From: an uncultured Pelagibacteraceae bacterium
Lineage (GTDB): Bacteria; Pseudomonadota; Alphaproteobacteria; Pelagibacterales; Pelagibacteraceae
DNA length: 64,000 nucleotides
Direction: 5' to 3'
Assembly (NCBI GenBank): GCA_902596185.1
Contig: CACJSX010000003.1
Coordinates: forward strand, 1 to 64,000
Part shown: positions 17,471 through 28,765 of the stretch, one piece after another
Numbering within the stretch: the first letter of the stretch is position 1
How the letters are laid out: each line of letters begins with the position of its first letter
The notes under the pieces: model-generated
Told to the model about the DNA's origin: nothing
The model's database searches: none
The model's input: only the letters and a program-made list of their open reading frames with translations
Translations under genes and position numbers: made by a program

Positions 17471-19132
17471 TTAAATATTAGTTTTATACACCCACTGCTC
17501 GTCATAACATTTTAACTCATTTGGAAGTGGAGCTCCTTGGAACATACAAATTCTTAACCATTTGTCAGATCGTGGATCAAATTTTAGTGCCCCAAAAAAA
17601 GATAATTTTAGTCTTAGCATATCAATTGGCATCAAATCTTTACCAATTGTATTATCTTGTATTTCTGAATAAGGAAATTTTTCTACAATGAAGGCTCTCC
17701 TTACAACATGTCTTAACTCAGAATTCGATGTTAAAAACTCTGCAATAGTTAAACTATTTTTTGTGACTAATAATTTGTCATAAAGTTTTTTTATATCTCT
17801 TGCTATTGCTAAAGGCTGTTCTAATTCTGATCCATGCTCCTCAAAACGATCAGCCAATCTGGGCTCCTCTTTATTTTTTGAAATAAACCAAAAGTTTTTA
17901 TTATTTTCTTTTTCTTCAAAATTAATATCTAAAATGTTTGGATACTTTGTTTCGATGATATTACGCAATTCTTCAACTTTTCTATGAGTTGGAATATTAA
18001 AATATTTTTCTTCATCTGAGCTCATTTCTTTTACCAAAGGATTTACAATATTGTTATAAGGTTCCATCATTATTGAAACAATGTATTCAATGCATTCCTC
18101 GCAAGTATAATCCTCCAGCCATTGATATATTTTGTTAAAAGGATATTCGATCTTAAAATTAAAATCTTTGTTTATAAAATTCAAAAATTTTTCAACATCT
18201 TTTAGTAATGATGAGATTTTTTTTTGCTGATATTCGCTATCAGTATTCCAGCTTGTAATATTTTTTAATGATTTTTTTACACAATCTATAAACAAATCAC
18301 TATCTTGACTTTCTACATCTTTGATTTCTCTAATTTTCTTAAGTGCCTTTTCTCTACTTAAAATCCAATTATTTAATAGAGTTGGGTGATTGACTATAAA
18401 TGGAGCCATACCCAAGCCTGTGGAATTACCTATTCCTAAGTTTTTACAAATATTATCATCTAGCTTAACGGCTTTTTTTGGATTTTTATGATAAGCAACA
18501 TGATTAACTTGATCAAAAGTAAATTGTCTTACCAAATATACCAACATCATTTCTAATCTGAATGGACCATTAATTTCTTCACGATTTTTAATTCTAAATC
18601 GATCTGCAAGACCAAATTTACCTGAACCATATACTGCCGTAGTTCTATATAAATAGCCTACTTTTGATAATAAGTTTAAATCTGGCTGCTGACCTTTGCT
18701 CAAACTTTCAACTACATGATTATAAATTCTTACCGATTTGTTTGCTCTCGATAAAGTTAATTCTTTATAAGAAAGTCTACCAACTTCTTGTTTTGGAACT
18801 TCATTTTTTAATCTTTCGATATCTTTTTTTTTAGGAACCCCATCATGTAATGTAAAAGCTGCATCCCATTTTGTAGCAATAACTCTATCTGATCTTTCTT
18901 CATCTTTAATTTCATTTGCAAAACAAACTAAAGAATAAACTCTTTTATTTTTTTTAAATGAGTAAACTGCTTCTCCAAAACCATTTTCATTTAAATTAAA
19001 TAAATCTCTCTTATATTCCCACTCTTTAAACTCATTAAGAAAACTTCTTAAAAATGATAATTTTGATTGATGAAAAGATCCTAGCCGTGATAATTTCATT
19101 ATCTTATTTGGGTCTCTTAATTCAACTTTCAT
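17471..19132 (-). CDS. Uncharacterised 553 aa protein
   Basis: Long ORF adjacent to DUF3726 gene; no family recognised. Confidence 0.75.
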   Translation of the reverse strand: MKVELRDPNKIMKLSRLGSFHQSKLSFLRSFLNEFKEWEYKRDLFNLNENGFGEAVYSFKKNKRVYSLVCFANEIKDEERSDRVIATKWDAAFTLHDGVPKKKDIERLKNEVPKQEVGRLSYKELTLSRANKSVRIYNHVVESLSKGQQPDLNLLSKVGYLYRTTAVYGSGKFGLADRFRIKNREEINGPFRLEMMLVYLVRQFTFDQVNHVAYHKNPKKAVKLDDNICKNLGIGNSTGLGMAPFIVNHPTLLNNWILSREKALKKIREIKDVESQDSDLFIDCVKKSLKNITSWNTDSEYQQKKISSLLKDVEKFLNFINKDFNFKIEYPFNKIYQWLEDYTCEECIEYIVSIMMEPYNNIVNPLVKEMSSDEEKYFNIPTHRKVEELRNIIETKYPNILDINFEEKENNKNFWFISKNKEEPRLADRFEEHGSELEQPLAIARDIKKLYDKLLVTKNSLTIAEFLTSNSELRHVVRRAFIVEKFPYSEIQDNTIGKDLMPIDMLRLKLSFFGALKFDPRSDKWLRICMFQGAPLPNELKCYDEQWVYKTNI

Positions 19133-19162
19133 AATTAAATTGATTTATAAAAACTGTACCAG

Positions 19163-20122
19163 TTATTTCCAAGTATTCCATGTGTCTCGGTATCTGAAAA
19201 ACCTGCTTTTTTTTAGACCTTTTTCAATATTTGAGAACCCTCTTGCATCAAGAAACCAGTCAGGTTGTTTCGGAAAACCTGGTTTATTTTTCGAACCTTC
19301 ACCAAAGTTTTTACTTTTAGACCAAGAACCATTTCTCATCCATTCAACAACACTATCTGGGTGATCTAAACAAAGATCTGATCCTATTCCTATTTTTTTT
19401 ACATCCATGATTTCAGCTGTTTTTGCCACCATTTCACAAAAACTATCTAGAGTACAATTTGTGTTATCTTTTAAGTGATGAGGGTATAGTGATAAACCTA
19501 ACATACCACCACTATCACTCAAAATTTTTAATAAATCTGAAGATTTGTTTCTTTTAGCTGGATGCCAAAAAGAAGGATTGGCATGAGTAATTGCAATTGG
19601 TTTTTCACTTAATTCAATTGCATCTAGAGTACTTTTTTCTGCAGAATGTGACATGTCAACTACAAGACCAACTTTATTCATTTCTCTTATAACCTCACGT
19701 CCAAAATTTGTAACTCCACTATCTACTTTTTCATAACAGCCTGTAGCTAACAAAGACTGGTTATTATAAGTAAGTTGCATAAATCTACATCCTAATTGAT
19801 GAACCTTTTCAACTAACTTTATGTCATCTTCAATTGGCGAACAATTTTGAAAACCAAAGAATATTGCAGTTTTATTTTCTTTATTAGCTTTATCAATATC
19901 TTGAAAATTCTTACCAGGAAAAATTAAATCAGAGTTTTCTTCAAATAATTTTTCCCATTTTTTTATTTCAAGTTGTAACTCATCAAAATCTTCATGGTAG
20001 ACAATGGTAGCATGGACAGCATCTAATCCAGCAGATCTGTTGACCTCAAAGATTTTCCTAGACCAATTACAATATTGAAGATTATCGATTTTATAATTCA
20101 TAGTATGCTTAACTCTAATCAA
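19163..20122 (-). CDS. M19 membrane (renal) dipeptidase family protein
   Basis: 319 aa; VVDMSHSAEKSTLDAIELSEKPIAITHANPSF and KKIGIGSDLCLDHPDS; start may be ATG at 20101. Confidence 0.85.
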   Translation of the reverse strand: MIRVKHTMNYKIDNLQYCNWSRKIFEVNRSAGLDAVHATIVYHEDFDELQLEIKKWEKLFEENSDLIFPGKNFQDIDKANKENKTAIFFGFQNCSPIEDDIKLVEKVHQLGCRFMQLTYNNQSLLATGCYEKVDSGVTNFGREVIREMNKVGLVVDMSHSAEKSTLDAIELSEKPIAITHANPSFWHPAKRNKSSDLLKILSDSGGMLGLSLYPHHLKDNTNCTLDSFCEMVAKTAEIMDVKKIGIGSDLCLDHPDSVVEWMRNGSWSKSKNFGEGSKNKPGFPKQPDWFLDARGFSNIEKGLKKSRFFRYRDTWNTWK

Positions 20123-20195
20123 TATGTATTTTAAATACTATTAATTTTATTGAAATTTTAAGTTAATTTTGAAATAAACAGATTGATCAATTTTC

Positions 20196-20687
20196 ATGAA
20201 AAAAAATAGTAAATTAAAAGTTTCAATCATAATGGGAAGTCAATCTGACTATAAAGTGATGAAACTAGCCGAAAAAACCCTAAAAAAAATTGGAGTTTCA
20301 TTTGAAACAAAAATTATATCTGCTCACAGAACACCACAAAGAATGTATGAGTATGCTGCAAAAGTTGAGCAAAATAATATAGGAGTAATAATTGCAGGTG
20401 CTGGAGGATCTGCTCATCTTCCAGGTATGATATCAGCGCTTACACATGTGCCAGTGCTTGGTGTTCCTGTTGAAAGTAAAAAACTTAAAGGTTTGGATAG
20501 TTTGTTATCAATTGCACAAATGCCTAAAGGAATTCCTGTAGGAACGCTTGCTATAGGAGAGGATGGCGCCATTAATGCTGCTTTATTAGCTGCGGCAATA
20601 ATTGCTAATAATAATTCAAATGTTCGAAAAAAACTTAAAAATTTTAGAACATTACAAACTAAATCTGTAAAGAAATATCCAAAATAA
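20196..20687 (+). CDS. purE: N5-carboxyaminoimidazole ribonucleotide mutase
   Basis: 163 aa; IMGSQSDYKVMKLAEKTL...SAHRTPQRM...GAGGSAHLPGM. Confidence 0.96.
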   Translation: MKKNSKLKVSIIMGSQSDYKVMKLAEKTLKKIGVSFETKIISAHRTPQRMYEYAAKVEQNNIGVIIAGAGGSAHLPGMISALTHVPVLGVPVESKKLKGLDSLLSIAQMPKGIPVGTLAIGEDGAINAALLAAAIIANNNSNVRKKLKNFRTLQTKSVKKYPK

Positions 20688-20688
20688 A

Positions 20689-21735
20689 ATGTCAGAAATT
20701 ACTCTTGGTATCATTGGGGGTGGTCAACTTGGAAGTATGCTTGCAATAGCAGCTAAAAAATTAAATGTTAAAACAGTTGTTCTTTGTGATGATGTAGATG
20801 CACCAGCGCAAAATTTTTGTAATCAATTTGTTACAGGAAGTTATGATAATAAAGAAAAAATATCAGAATTTATAAATCAAGTTGATTTAGTAACTTATGA
20901 ATTTGAAAATATTCCATTTGAAACATTAAATGAAATAAACAAATCTAAACCTGTTTTGCCAAAACCTTCTGTTAACAGATTAATTCAACATCGATTAGCT
21001 GAAAAAGATTTTGTTAATAAATTAAATATTAGAACAACTAGATATGTTTCAATTGAAAAAAAATCTGACGTAGATGCATTAGAAGATTTTTTACCAGGAA
21101 TATTAAAAACAACAACACTTGGATATGATGGCAAAGGTCAATATCCAATTAAATCAGGTAAAGATCTTAATTCATTGAATATTGATTTTTCAAAAGGATA
21201 TATTCTTGAAAAACTTGTGAAATTAAAAAAAGAGATTTCAATTATAATCACAAGGTTTAGTAATAATAAGTACGAAATTTATGAACCAATAGAAAACACT
21301 CACGAAGATCAAATTTTAAAATATTCAACAATACCTGCTAAAATTAATGAAAAAATTTTTAATCAATCTAAAGATTGGGCAATGCTAATAGCTGAAGAAC
21401 TTAAATATGTCGGAACTTTGTGTGTAGAATTTTTTATTGATAGGAATGATAATCTTTATGTTAATGAAATTGCTCCAAGAGTACACAATTCAGGACATCT
21501 AACAATAAATGCTTTTAATGTGAGTCAATTTGAAAATCATATTAGAGCTGTATGTGGTTTAGAACAAGTCTCTTTAAAAAAAATATCTAATGCTAAAATG
21601 ATGAATTTGCTTGGCGATCAAATTACTCATTACAGAAACATACAAAAGTTTAATGATAACGAATTTTTCTTTGATTATTTAAAAAAAGATATAAAAGAAA
21701 AAAGAAAAATGGGTCATATCACAACTTTAGTATAA
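20689..21735 (+). CDS. purK: 5-(carboxyamino)imidazole ribonucleotide synthase
   Basis: 348 aa; LGIIGGGQLGSMLAIAA..., ATP-grasp, NEIAPRVHNSGHLTINA; directly follows purE. Confidence 0.95.
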   Translation: MSEITLGIIGGGQLGSMLAIAAKKLNVKTVVLCDDVDAPAQNFCNQFVTGSYDNKEKISEFINQVDLVTYEFENIPFETLNEINKSKPVLPKPSVNRLIQHRLAEKDFVNKLNIRTTRYVSIEKKSDVDALEDFLPGILKTTTLGYDGKGQYPIKSGKDLNSLNIDFSKGYILEKLVKLKKEISIIITRFSNNKYEIYEPIENTHEDQILKYSTIPAKINEKIFNQSKDWAMLIAEELKYVGTLCVEFFIDRNDNLYVNEIAPRVHNSGHLTINAFNVSQFENHIRAVCGLEQVSLKKISNAKMMNLLGDQITHYRNIQKFNDNEFFFDYLKKDIKEKRKMGHITTLV

Positions 21736-22203
21736 ATGTTAAAATCGATAGAAGGCAATTTTGATAATCCAGAAGTTAATGAGCTTCTAACTAAACATTT
21801 TGTTGAGCTTAGAGCCGCTTCACCAGAAGGAAGTGCTCACGTACTAGATATTCCAGGTTTAAAAATACCATCAATTAAATTTTGGAGTTTGTGGGATGAT
21901 GAAAAATTGATAGGTTGTGGTGCTTTAAAATTTTTAGATAAAGAACATGGAGAATTTAAATCGATAAGAATTCATGATAATTTTAGAATGCAAGGCCAGG
22001 GGATTAATGTAATCAATCATTTAATTAATGAAGCTAAAAAGCTTAAAATAAAAAGATTGAGTATAGAAACAGGAGCAGGTGATTTTTTTATACCAGCAAG
22101 AAAACTTTTCAAAAAAAAAGGTTTTACCGTGTGCGAACCTTTTGCGCACTATAAAGAAGACATTAATTCTGTTTATTTAACTATGCTTATAAATGATATT
22201 TAA
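21736..22203 (+). CDS. GNAT-family N-acetyltransferase
   Basis: 155 aa; LIGCGALKFLDKEHGEFKSIRIHDNFRMQGQG. Confidence 0.85.
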   Translation: MLKSIEGNFDNPEVNELLTKHFVELRAASPEGSAHVLDIPGLKIPSIKFWSLWDDEKLIGCGALKFLDKEHGEFKSIRIHDNFRMQGQGINVINHLINEAKKLKIKRLSIETGAGDFFIPARKLFKKKGFTVCEPFAHYKEDINSVYLTMLINDI

Positions 22204-22266
22204 AAAATTATTTTATAAATTGATCTATTTTGTTGACAAAACCCAATAAAATCTAAAGAAAGCCAA

Positions 22267-22288
22267 TATTACTTAATTATAAGTAATA
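22267..22288 (+). promoter_or_regulatory. Inverted repeat in 5' leader of cold-shock gene
   Basis: tattactta-atta-taagtaata, 9-bp perfect arms, 4-nt loop. Confidence 0.5.
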
Positions 22289-22319
22289 ATTAAACATAAC
22301 AAAAAGTAAGAAGATAAAT

Positions 22320-22526
22320 ATGAGTCTACAAGGTAAAGTAAAGTGGTTCAATCCAACCAAAGGTTTTGGTTTTATTGAAAGAGAAGATAAAGAAAAAGAT
22401 GTGTTTGTACATGTTTCAGCAGTAAGAGATGCTGGTATGAATGGTTTAGATGAGGGTCAAGCTTTGACTTTCGATGTTGAAGATGGTCCTAAAGGTCCTT
22501 CAGCAGTTAACTTAAAAACTGCATAA
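22320..22526 (+). CDS. Cold-shock domain protein
   Basis: 68 aa; [31 protein letters not shown]. Confidence 0.97.
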   Translation: MSLQGKVKWFNPTKGFGFIEREDKEKDVFVHVSAVRDAGMNGLDEGQALTFDVEDGPKGPSAVNLKTA

Positions 22527-22539
22527 TTTCACACTTCCT

Positions 22540-22588
22540 ATTGGCTGAAAAATTTTATTTGTAAATACAAATTTAGTATTCAGCCAAT
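22540..22588 (+). terminator. Two-tier hairpin downstream of cold-shock gene
   Basis: attggctgaa...ttcagccaat outer arms with atttgta/tacaaat inner arms. Confidence 0.5.
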
Positions 22589-22666
22589 ACCTTAATTTTT
22601 AACAACCTTTAAACACAATTATTAATTATAGATTTAAATTAAAAAATTAATAAATTAATCAAAATT

Positions 22667-23413
22667 ATGATTGGAATTTTAGGAGGAATGGGAACTCAAG
22701 CTGGTCTTGATTTTTGTAACAAGCTTGCTGTTCTGAATAGAGGAAAAATTGATCAAGAGTATCCTTTATTTCTACTTTATAATAAATCAAATATTCCCGG
22801 CAGACCTGAGTCTATAGGCTCTCAAACTAAAAAACTTTCAAACAAATCTACAAATAAAACTAGTAGAGATAAATATAACAAAGTTCTAAAGAGTTTGCTC
22901 CAAGGTTGTAAGCTTCTAGAAAAAAATAAATGTAAATTCATAGTTATACCTTGCAATACAGCTCATTATTGGTTTGAGGATTTACAAAATAAAATCAATA
23001 TTCCAATAATAAATATGCCAAAAGAAGTTTTTAAATTTACAAAAAAAAAATGTAAGAAAAACTCTAAAGTTGGCCTTTTAGCAACTGATGGAACTCTTAA
23101 AACTGGTGTTTATAAAAAATTTTTTGAAAAAGATTATCAATTAATAGAACCATCTCAAAAAATACAAAAATTGTCAGTGAATAAAGCGATTAGATTAGTT
23201 AAAATGGGTAATGTTAAAGCAGCAGCAAAAGCTATTAAACCTGCAATTGACTCCTTAATTAAAATGAAGTGTAAAAAAATTATATTAGGTTGTACAGAGC
23301 TACCTATTGCAATTTTTGCATTTAAATCATTTAAAAATGTTAAATCCTCAAAAGTTTTCTTAGATCCTAATTTAATTTTGGCTCATTCAGCTATGATTAA
23401 GCATAAAAATTAG
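22667..23413 (+). CDS. Aspartate/glutamate racemase family protein
   Basis: 248 aa; GILGGMGTQAGLDF...VIPCNTAHYW...LGCTELP. Confidence 0.9.
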   Translation: MIGILGGMGTQAGLDFCNKLAVLNRGKIDQEYPLFLLYNKSNIPGRPESIGSQTKKLSNKSTNKTSRDKYNKVLKSLLQGCKLLEKNKCKFIVIPCNTAHYWFEDLQNKINIPIINMPKEVFKFTKKKCKKNSKVGLLATDGTLKTGVYKKFFEKDYQLIEPSQKIQKLSVNKAIRLVKMGNVKAAAKAIKPAIDSLIKMKCKKIILGCTELPIAIFAFKSFKNVKSSKVFLDPNLILAHSAMIKHKN

Positions 23414-23416
23414 CTT

Positions 23417-23857
23417 ATGACTAACAAGAATGAAAAGCCATATGTGTTAAGAGCTGCTGAATTTGTTTATTCAAATATAGTTCAAATTAAAAAACAAAAT
23501 CCTGAAACAAATAATATACAAGCATTTGAAATTTTTATGACTACTAAAGAATATGAAATTTTAAGTTCTGGGGAATTTCATGATAAATGGTTTTTAGAAC
23601 TAAGGAATAATAAATTTATTGACTCGTTCACCAAAAAAAAAATCAGTGGAGAAACTTTAAGACTTTTGGAACTTCAAAAAGATTCTATGGTTAAATTTTT
23701 AATGAAAATACCTAAGCTTTATTATACCAAAAGTCATTTTCCACTAGAGATTTCACAAAGAGCTTTTGATCATTTATGGAGAGTTTGTGAAAGCTATGAA
23801 ATGTGGTGCAGAGAAACTAAACAGGAAAATCTGATATATCTTAATATTATTGAGTAG
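23417..23857 (+). CDS. Hypothetical protein
   Basis: 146 aa ORF directly after racemase. Confidence 0.6.
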   Translation: MTNKNEKPYVLRAAEFVYSNIVQIKKQNPETNNIQAFEIFMTTKEYEILSSGEFHDKWFLELRNNKFIDSFTKKKISGETLRLLELQKDSMVKFLMKIPKLYYTKSHFPLEISQRAFDHLWRVCESYEMWCRETKQENLIYLNIIE

Positions 23858-24221
23858 TATTATCTAAATTAATAATTGATCTAGTAATATGTATTCTTTG
23901 TTTAACTAATTTTCTTAATTCTTGTTCCTCAAGTTTTTTTCGTGTCATTTTTATTCTTTTTTCAACAAGATTTCTTAATTCTTCATTAAATTCATTTTTA
24001 TTTTTTTTCTTATCTAATTCCTCTTTAACTAAAGTTAATGAATTTTTACCAGTTTTCTTTTTTATGCTTTGATCAATTATAAATTGGGCAGTTGCTTTAT
24101 AAATATTACCAGAAGTAAGAACTGTAACGCCAGGACCAAGAATTGAGATAAAAGGTGTAAAACCAGTTAAAAACAGAAATGATACCAAAATCATGAAAAT
24201 TTTAAAAAATCTAAAGTTCAT
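23847..24221 (-). CDS. Hypothetical exported/membrane protein
   Basis: 124 aa; hydrophobic N-terminus then charged helix. Confidence 0.55.
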   Translation of the reverse strand: MNFRFFKIFMILVSFLFLTGFTPFISILGPGVTVLTSGNIYKATAQFIIDQSIKKKTGKNSLTLVKEELDKKKNKNEFNEELRNLVEKRIKMTRKKLEEQELRKLVKQRIHITRSIINLDNTTQ

Positions 24222-24324
24222 AAAGAAAACCTAAGTGATTTGGTAAACTATATCTATAGTTAATTAGTTCATTTTAGGCGTTGATTTATTTGATTTTATT
24301 AAATTTATTTGCTTATTAAATATT

Positions 24325-25173
24325 ATGCTTAAAATATTTCCTTTTATATTTGTACTTCTATGGTCTTCTGCATTTATAACAACAAAACCTATAATAGATA
24401 ATAGTGATCCATTTGCTGCTCTAGCTTTTAGATTTGCTTTGGTTGCTTTTGGTTTTTTTTTATTTTCTATTTATTCAAAACAAAAAATTTTAGTTAGTAA
24501 AAAAAACTTTTTTGAATCTTTTTTTAGTGGAGTTCTTTTTCATGGTTTTTATCTAGGAGGTGTCTTTTATTCTATTTCAATAGGTATGCCAACAGGGATT
24601 GCAGCATTAATAGTAACTCTACAACCAGTTCTTACAAATGCATTAAGTGGTCCAATCTTGAATGAAAAAGTGTCTGCCAAACAGTGGGTAGGCGTCTTAT
24701 TAGGATTTACTGGTGCAGGGCTTGTATTGGGTTTTGATATTGGTTCTAAAATACCTGCAGCAGGATTGATCGCAACAATAATAGCGTTATTAGCAATTAC
24801 ATTTTCAACTTTATGGCAAAAAAAATTGAGTAACAACTTACCTTTGTCTACAAATAATATGAATCAAGCTCTTGGTGGTTGTTTATTTCATTTGTTAATA
24901 ATAATCTTATTTGTTGATCCATATATTGATTTCTCACAAACATTCATTATTGCAATGAGTCATCAAATATTTTTAGTATCATTCGGTGCATTTACTATTT
25001 TGATGTATTTAATAAGACACAATTCAGCTAGCAAAACTGTTTCCATATTTTTTTTAATCCCGGCTACATCTGCTTTTATGGCATGGCTTTTCTTAAATGA
25101 AAGTTTAACTAACTTAGACCTAATTGGATTTCTAATTACTTCTATAGGTGTTTATATTGCAACAAGAGATTGA
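24325..25173 (+). CDS. EamA/DMT-family transporter
   Basis: 282 aa, about 10 TM; internal EamA-type repeats. Confidence 0.85.
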   Translation: MLKIFPFIFVLLWSSAFITTKPIIDNSDPFAALAFRFALVAFGFFLFSIYSKQKILVSKKNFFESFFSGVLFHGFYLGGVFYSISIGMPTGIAALIVTLQPVLTNALSGPILNEKVSAKQWVGVLLGFTGAGLVLGFDIGSKIPAAGLIATIIALLAITFSTLWQKKLSNNLPLSTNNMNQALGGCLFHLLIIILFVDPYIDFSQTFIIAMSHQIFLVSFGAFTILMYLIRHNSASKTVSIFFLIPATSAFMAWLFLNESLTNLDLIGFLITSIGVYIATRD

Positions 25174-25183
25174 AAACTTAAGC

Positions 25184-25772
25184 CTATAAAGACTCAAAGC
25201 CAAACTCTAGAGATGCATCTGTGATAGAATGATATAAAGACTCTCCAAAACTTCTTAAAGCAAATAACCTTACTTTATTTGGATTTTCACCCAACCTATC
25301 AACGGTAAAAGCTATTCCATTATAAGTTGAGTTAATTGAATTATTTTTATTTAATGTATCAAAATTAAAAGGGCATCCCTTTTTTTAAAACTTCTATCGT
25401 ATCATTACCTTCGATTTGAATAATAGCTCTTGAATGTGATAAATCTGTTACAGCAAAGTCTGTATATTTAAATTTATCTTCTATATCATTTATTAAATCT
25501 TTTTTGGTTGAAACTAAAAACCAGTTTTTTGGTCCATTCCATAAAATCCTTGTAGTTTCATTAAATACTACAGTTAAAGGTTCGTTTTTAAATTTTAAAC
25601 CATCAATATCAATGTCCTCAAATGAAACTGAGGAATTTTTGTATTGAAATATTTGAACAATTAATAAATTTTTGATTTCAGATATTTTAAGTAAATTATT
25701 TTCATTTTTACCTTCATAATCTCCAAATTGACCTTTTAAATGAACATTTGTTAAAGCTGAAATTAATGTCAT
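25184..25772 (-). pseudogene. Sarcosine oxidase gamma-like (soxG/mgdD type), apparent single-base frameshift
   Basis: Track ORF 25365-25772 ends EVLKKGMPF*; removing one A from the A7 run at about 25381-25387 continues as [66 protein letters not shown] to 25184. Confidence 0.75.
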
Positions 25773-28765
25773 GATCTAACTCTTTCACCTTTTGGGTCTA
25801 CATAATGTGATGAAACTATCTCAACTGGTATTACTTTGTTTTTAAGTGGTGACATCGCAAAAAGCTTTTGACCAATCATGTTTTTTCCATCTTTTAAAAT
25901 TGCCAAAGAAAAAGGATTATCATATTCAACACTCCAACAAGATGCAGAGATATGACCTAATTTTGGATTTGGTAACGGTGCTTTATCATCTTTAACTAAG
26001 TGAGAGCCTTCTGGTATACTTGTTTGTTTATCTAATGGAACTACGCCCACTATTCTTTGTCTATCTTCAGCTATAAATGCAGATCTTTGTAATGATCTTT
26101 TTCCAATAAAATCTTTCTTTTTGCTAACAAGACCTTCTAAGGCGTTGTCGAATGGAATTGTTCTGCCATCAAGTTCTGATCCAGCAACATGTCCCATTTC
26201 AATTCTAAGAGTTGATAATGCTTCTGTTCCATATGGTTGAATGTTAAATTCCTCACCAACTTCCATTATTTTTTCCCACATGAAATTTCCATAATCAGAT
26301 TCAACATTTACTTCATAAGCAAGCTCGCCTGAGAACGAAATTCTAAATATTCTTGCTTTAACACCAGATAAATCTCCCTCCATATAACCCATGAAAGGCA
26401 AACCTTCATTTGATACATCTAATTTTGGAAATAATTTTTGTAATAAATCTCTAGATTTAGGTCCAGCGATAGCTGCTCCTGCCCACTGTTCTGTAGTTGA
26501 AACTACATTCACATTTAATTCAGGCCAAACTAGTTGCAAATAATATTCTAAATGCGAGAGAACGTTTGCTGCTTGAGCTGTCGTAGTAGTCATATGATAA
26601 TGATTTTCTGAAATTCTTGTAGTTGTTCCGTCATCCATAACAATTCCATCTTCTCTTAACATTACACCATATCTAGCTTTACCAACTGGTAGTTTTAGCC
26701 AAGCATTTGTATAAACTCTATTTAATAACTCTGCTGCATCAGGACCTTTGACATCAATTTTTCCTAAAGTTGTTACGTCACAAACTCCAACATTTGTTCT
26801 TACATTTTTAGCCTCTCTTTTAGAAGCCTCAAATAAATTTTCATTTCCTCTTCTATAATATCTTGGTCTTAACCAAACACCCGCATCAACAAAAACTGCA
26901 TTATTTTTTTCATGCCATGAATGCATTGGAGATTTTCTTGTTGGTTTTGATTGTTTTCCAACCTCTCTTCCTACTATTGCTCCAATAGAAACAGGAGTAT
27001 ATGGGGGTCTGAAAGTTGTATGACCTACCGCAGGAACAACTTTATTTTCAATTTCAGATACTAATTGCAATCCATTTAAATTACTTGTTTTTCCTTGGTC
27101 TGTTGCCATACCTAGAGTTGTATATCTTTTAACGTGTTCAATTGATCGATACCCTTCTCTTAAAGCTATTTCTACATCAGATACCGCTACATCATTTTGA
27201 AAATCTAAAAATCTTTTATAATTTTTACCTTTTGGCAATGGAACACACCAAAACTTATCATGTTGTGAAGATTTTTTTTCAACAACATTTGGAATAGCTA
27301 TCTCATTATCTTTTTTAGTAATTTTTTTTGATAATTCACTTCCTGTTTTAAATGAAGTTTTTAATGTTTCTTCAAGCGAAAATACTCCGTTAGCTGAACC
27401 TAATGTGATTTCATTTTGTTTTGATTGTCCTGGTACAAATGCATCAATTTCTTCTTTAAACTTTGTTTTATTCCCTGATTGTGAAGCTAAATGAATGGTT
27501 GGTGTCCAAAAACCTGAAACACAAATACAGTCACATTCTATATTTTCTATTTTACCAAGTTTTTTTTTGTCTTCAGAAATACTTGCAATATCTGCAGATT
27601 TTACTTTCTTGTATCCTTGTGCTGCAACCACAACATATGAATTTTTAATGTTAATTCCTAAACTTTTTGCTTCATCAATTATTTCTGACTCTGGGTTTTT
27701 TCTTGAGTCTAAAACAACTGTATCTACTCCATGTTTTTTAAATTCAATGGCTGTTTCGTATCCACTATCGTTATTTGTAAATACCAATGGTTTTATTCCA
27801 ACTAAAACACCATATACTTTTAAATATTCTTTGGCAGCTGAAGAAAGCATTACTCCTGGTGTATCATTATTTCCAAAAACTATCGGTCTTTCAATTGATC
27901 CAGAGGAAATTAAAACTTCTTTTGCACGAATGTACCATAACCTTTTGTTAGGGTGATATTTTTTAGTTGCAGGTAAATGATCGCTAACTTTTTCCGACAT
28001 CACAAGCATGTTGTGATCATAGTATCCAAAAATTTGAGATCTATTTTTTACTACAACATTTGGCATTGTTTTTAGCTCAGCAATTATCCCCTCAGCCCAG
28101 TCTTGTCCTGATTGATTACCAATATTGACATCACTAGTTAGTAAAGATCCACCAAATCTTGATTTATCCTCAGCTAAAATTACTTTAGCTCCATTTTTTG
28201 CTGCAGCATATGCACCCGCTAATCCCGAAGGTCCTGAGCCTGCAATTAATAAATCACAATATTCATATTTATGTTCATATCTTTCTTTATCATGTTTAGT
28301 TGAAGCTACACCTAAACCAGCTGCTTTTCTTATAAAAGGTTCATAAATTCGATACCAAAAACTTTTAGGCCACATAAAAGTTTTGTAATAAAAACCTGCT
28401 GGTAAAAAGATTTTTAAAAAATTATTGATTGCACCTATATCAAAATTAACACTTGGCCAACAATTAACACTTTTTGCCTCTAAACCCTCAAATAACTCCT
28501 GCTCAGTGGCTTTAATATTAGGTTCTGTTTCACCATTTCTATAAAGTTGAACTACAGCATAAGGTTCATCTACCCCTGCTCCAAAGAAACCTCTAGGTCT
28601 GTGATACTTAAAACTTCTTCCTACCAAATGAACTCCATTTGCTAATAAAGCTGAAGCTAATGAGTCACCCTCATAACCTAAGTAAGTTTTACCATTAAAC
28701 TTAAAAGATAATTTTTTATCTCTATTTATTAATCCACCATTTTCAATTCTAAAAGCTTGAGTCAT
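25769..28765 (-). CDS. Sarcosine oxidase alpha subunit-like (or NMG dehydrogenase subunit C)
   Basis: 998 aa; N-terminal 2Fe-2S-type region, FAD/NAD region [25 protein letters not shown]-terminal GCV_T. Confidence 0.9.
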   Translation of the reverse strand: MTQAFRIENGGLINRDKKLSFKFNGKTYLGYEGDSLASALLANGVHLVGRSFKYHRPRGFFGAGVDEPYAVVQLYRNGETEPNIKATEQELFEGLEAKSVNCWPSVNFDIGAINNFLKIFLPAGFYYKTFMWPKSFWYRIYEPFIRKAAGLGVASTKHDKERYEHKYEYCDLLIAGSGPSGLAGAYAAAKNGAKVILAEDKSRFGGSLLTSDVNIGNQSGQDWAEGIIAELKTMPNVVVKNRSQIFGYYDHNMLVMSEKVSDHLPATKKYHPNKRLWYIRAKEVLISSGSIERPIVFGNNDTPGVMLSSAAKEYLKVYGVLVGIKPLVFTNNDSGYETAIEFKKHGVDTVVLDSRKNPESEIIDEAKSLGINIKNSYVVVAAQGYKKVKSADIASISEDKKKLGKIENIECDCICVSGFWTPTIHLASQSGNKTKFKEEIDAFVPGQSKQNEITLGSANGVFSLEETLKTSFKTGSELSKKITKKDNEIAIPNVVEKKSSQHDKFWCVPLPKGKNYKRFLDFQNDVAVSDVEIALREGYRSIEHVKRYTTLGMATDQGKTSNLNGLQLVSEIENKVVPAVGHTTFRPPYTPVSIGAIVGREVGKQSKPTRKSPMHSWHEKNNAVFVDAGVWLRPRYYRRGNENLFEASKREAKNVRTNVGVCDVTTLGKIDVKGPDAAELLNRVYTNAWLKLPVGKARYGVMLREDGIVMDDGTTTRISENHYHMTTTTAQAANVLSHLEYYLQLVWPELNVNVVSTTEQWAGAAIAGPKSRDLLQKLFPKLDVSNEGLPFMGYMEGDLSGVKARIFRISFSGELAYEVNVESDYGNFMWEKIMEVGEEFNIQPYGTEALSTLRIEMGHVAGSELDGRTIPFDNALEGLVSKKKDFIGKRSLQRSAFIAEDRQRIVGVVPLDKQTSIPEGSHLVKDDKAPLPNPKLGHISASCWSVEYDNPFSLAILKDGKNMIGQKLFAMSPLKNKVIPVEIVSSHYVDPKGERVRS

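Noticed and set aside
27463-28346. Plus-strand ORFs of 61-153 aa opposite soxA
   Set aside because: Antisense to a clearly coding 998 aa flavoprotein; no family features.
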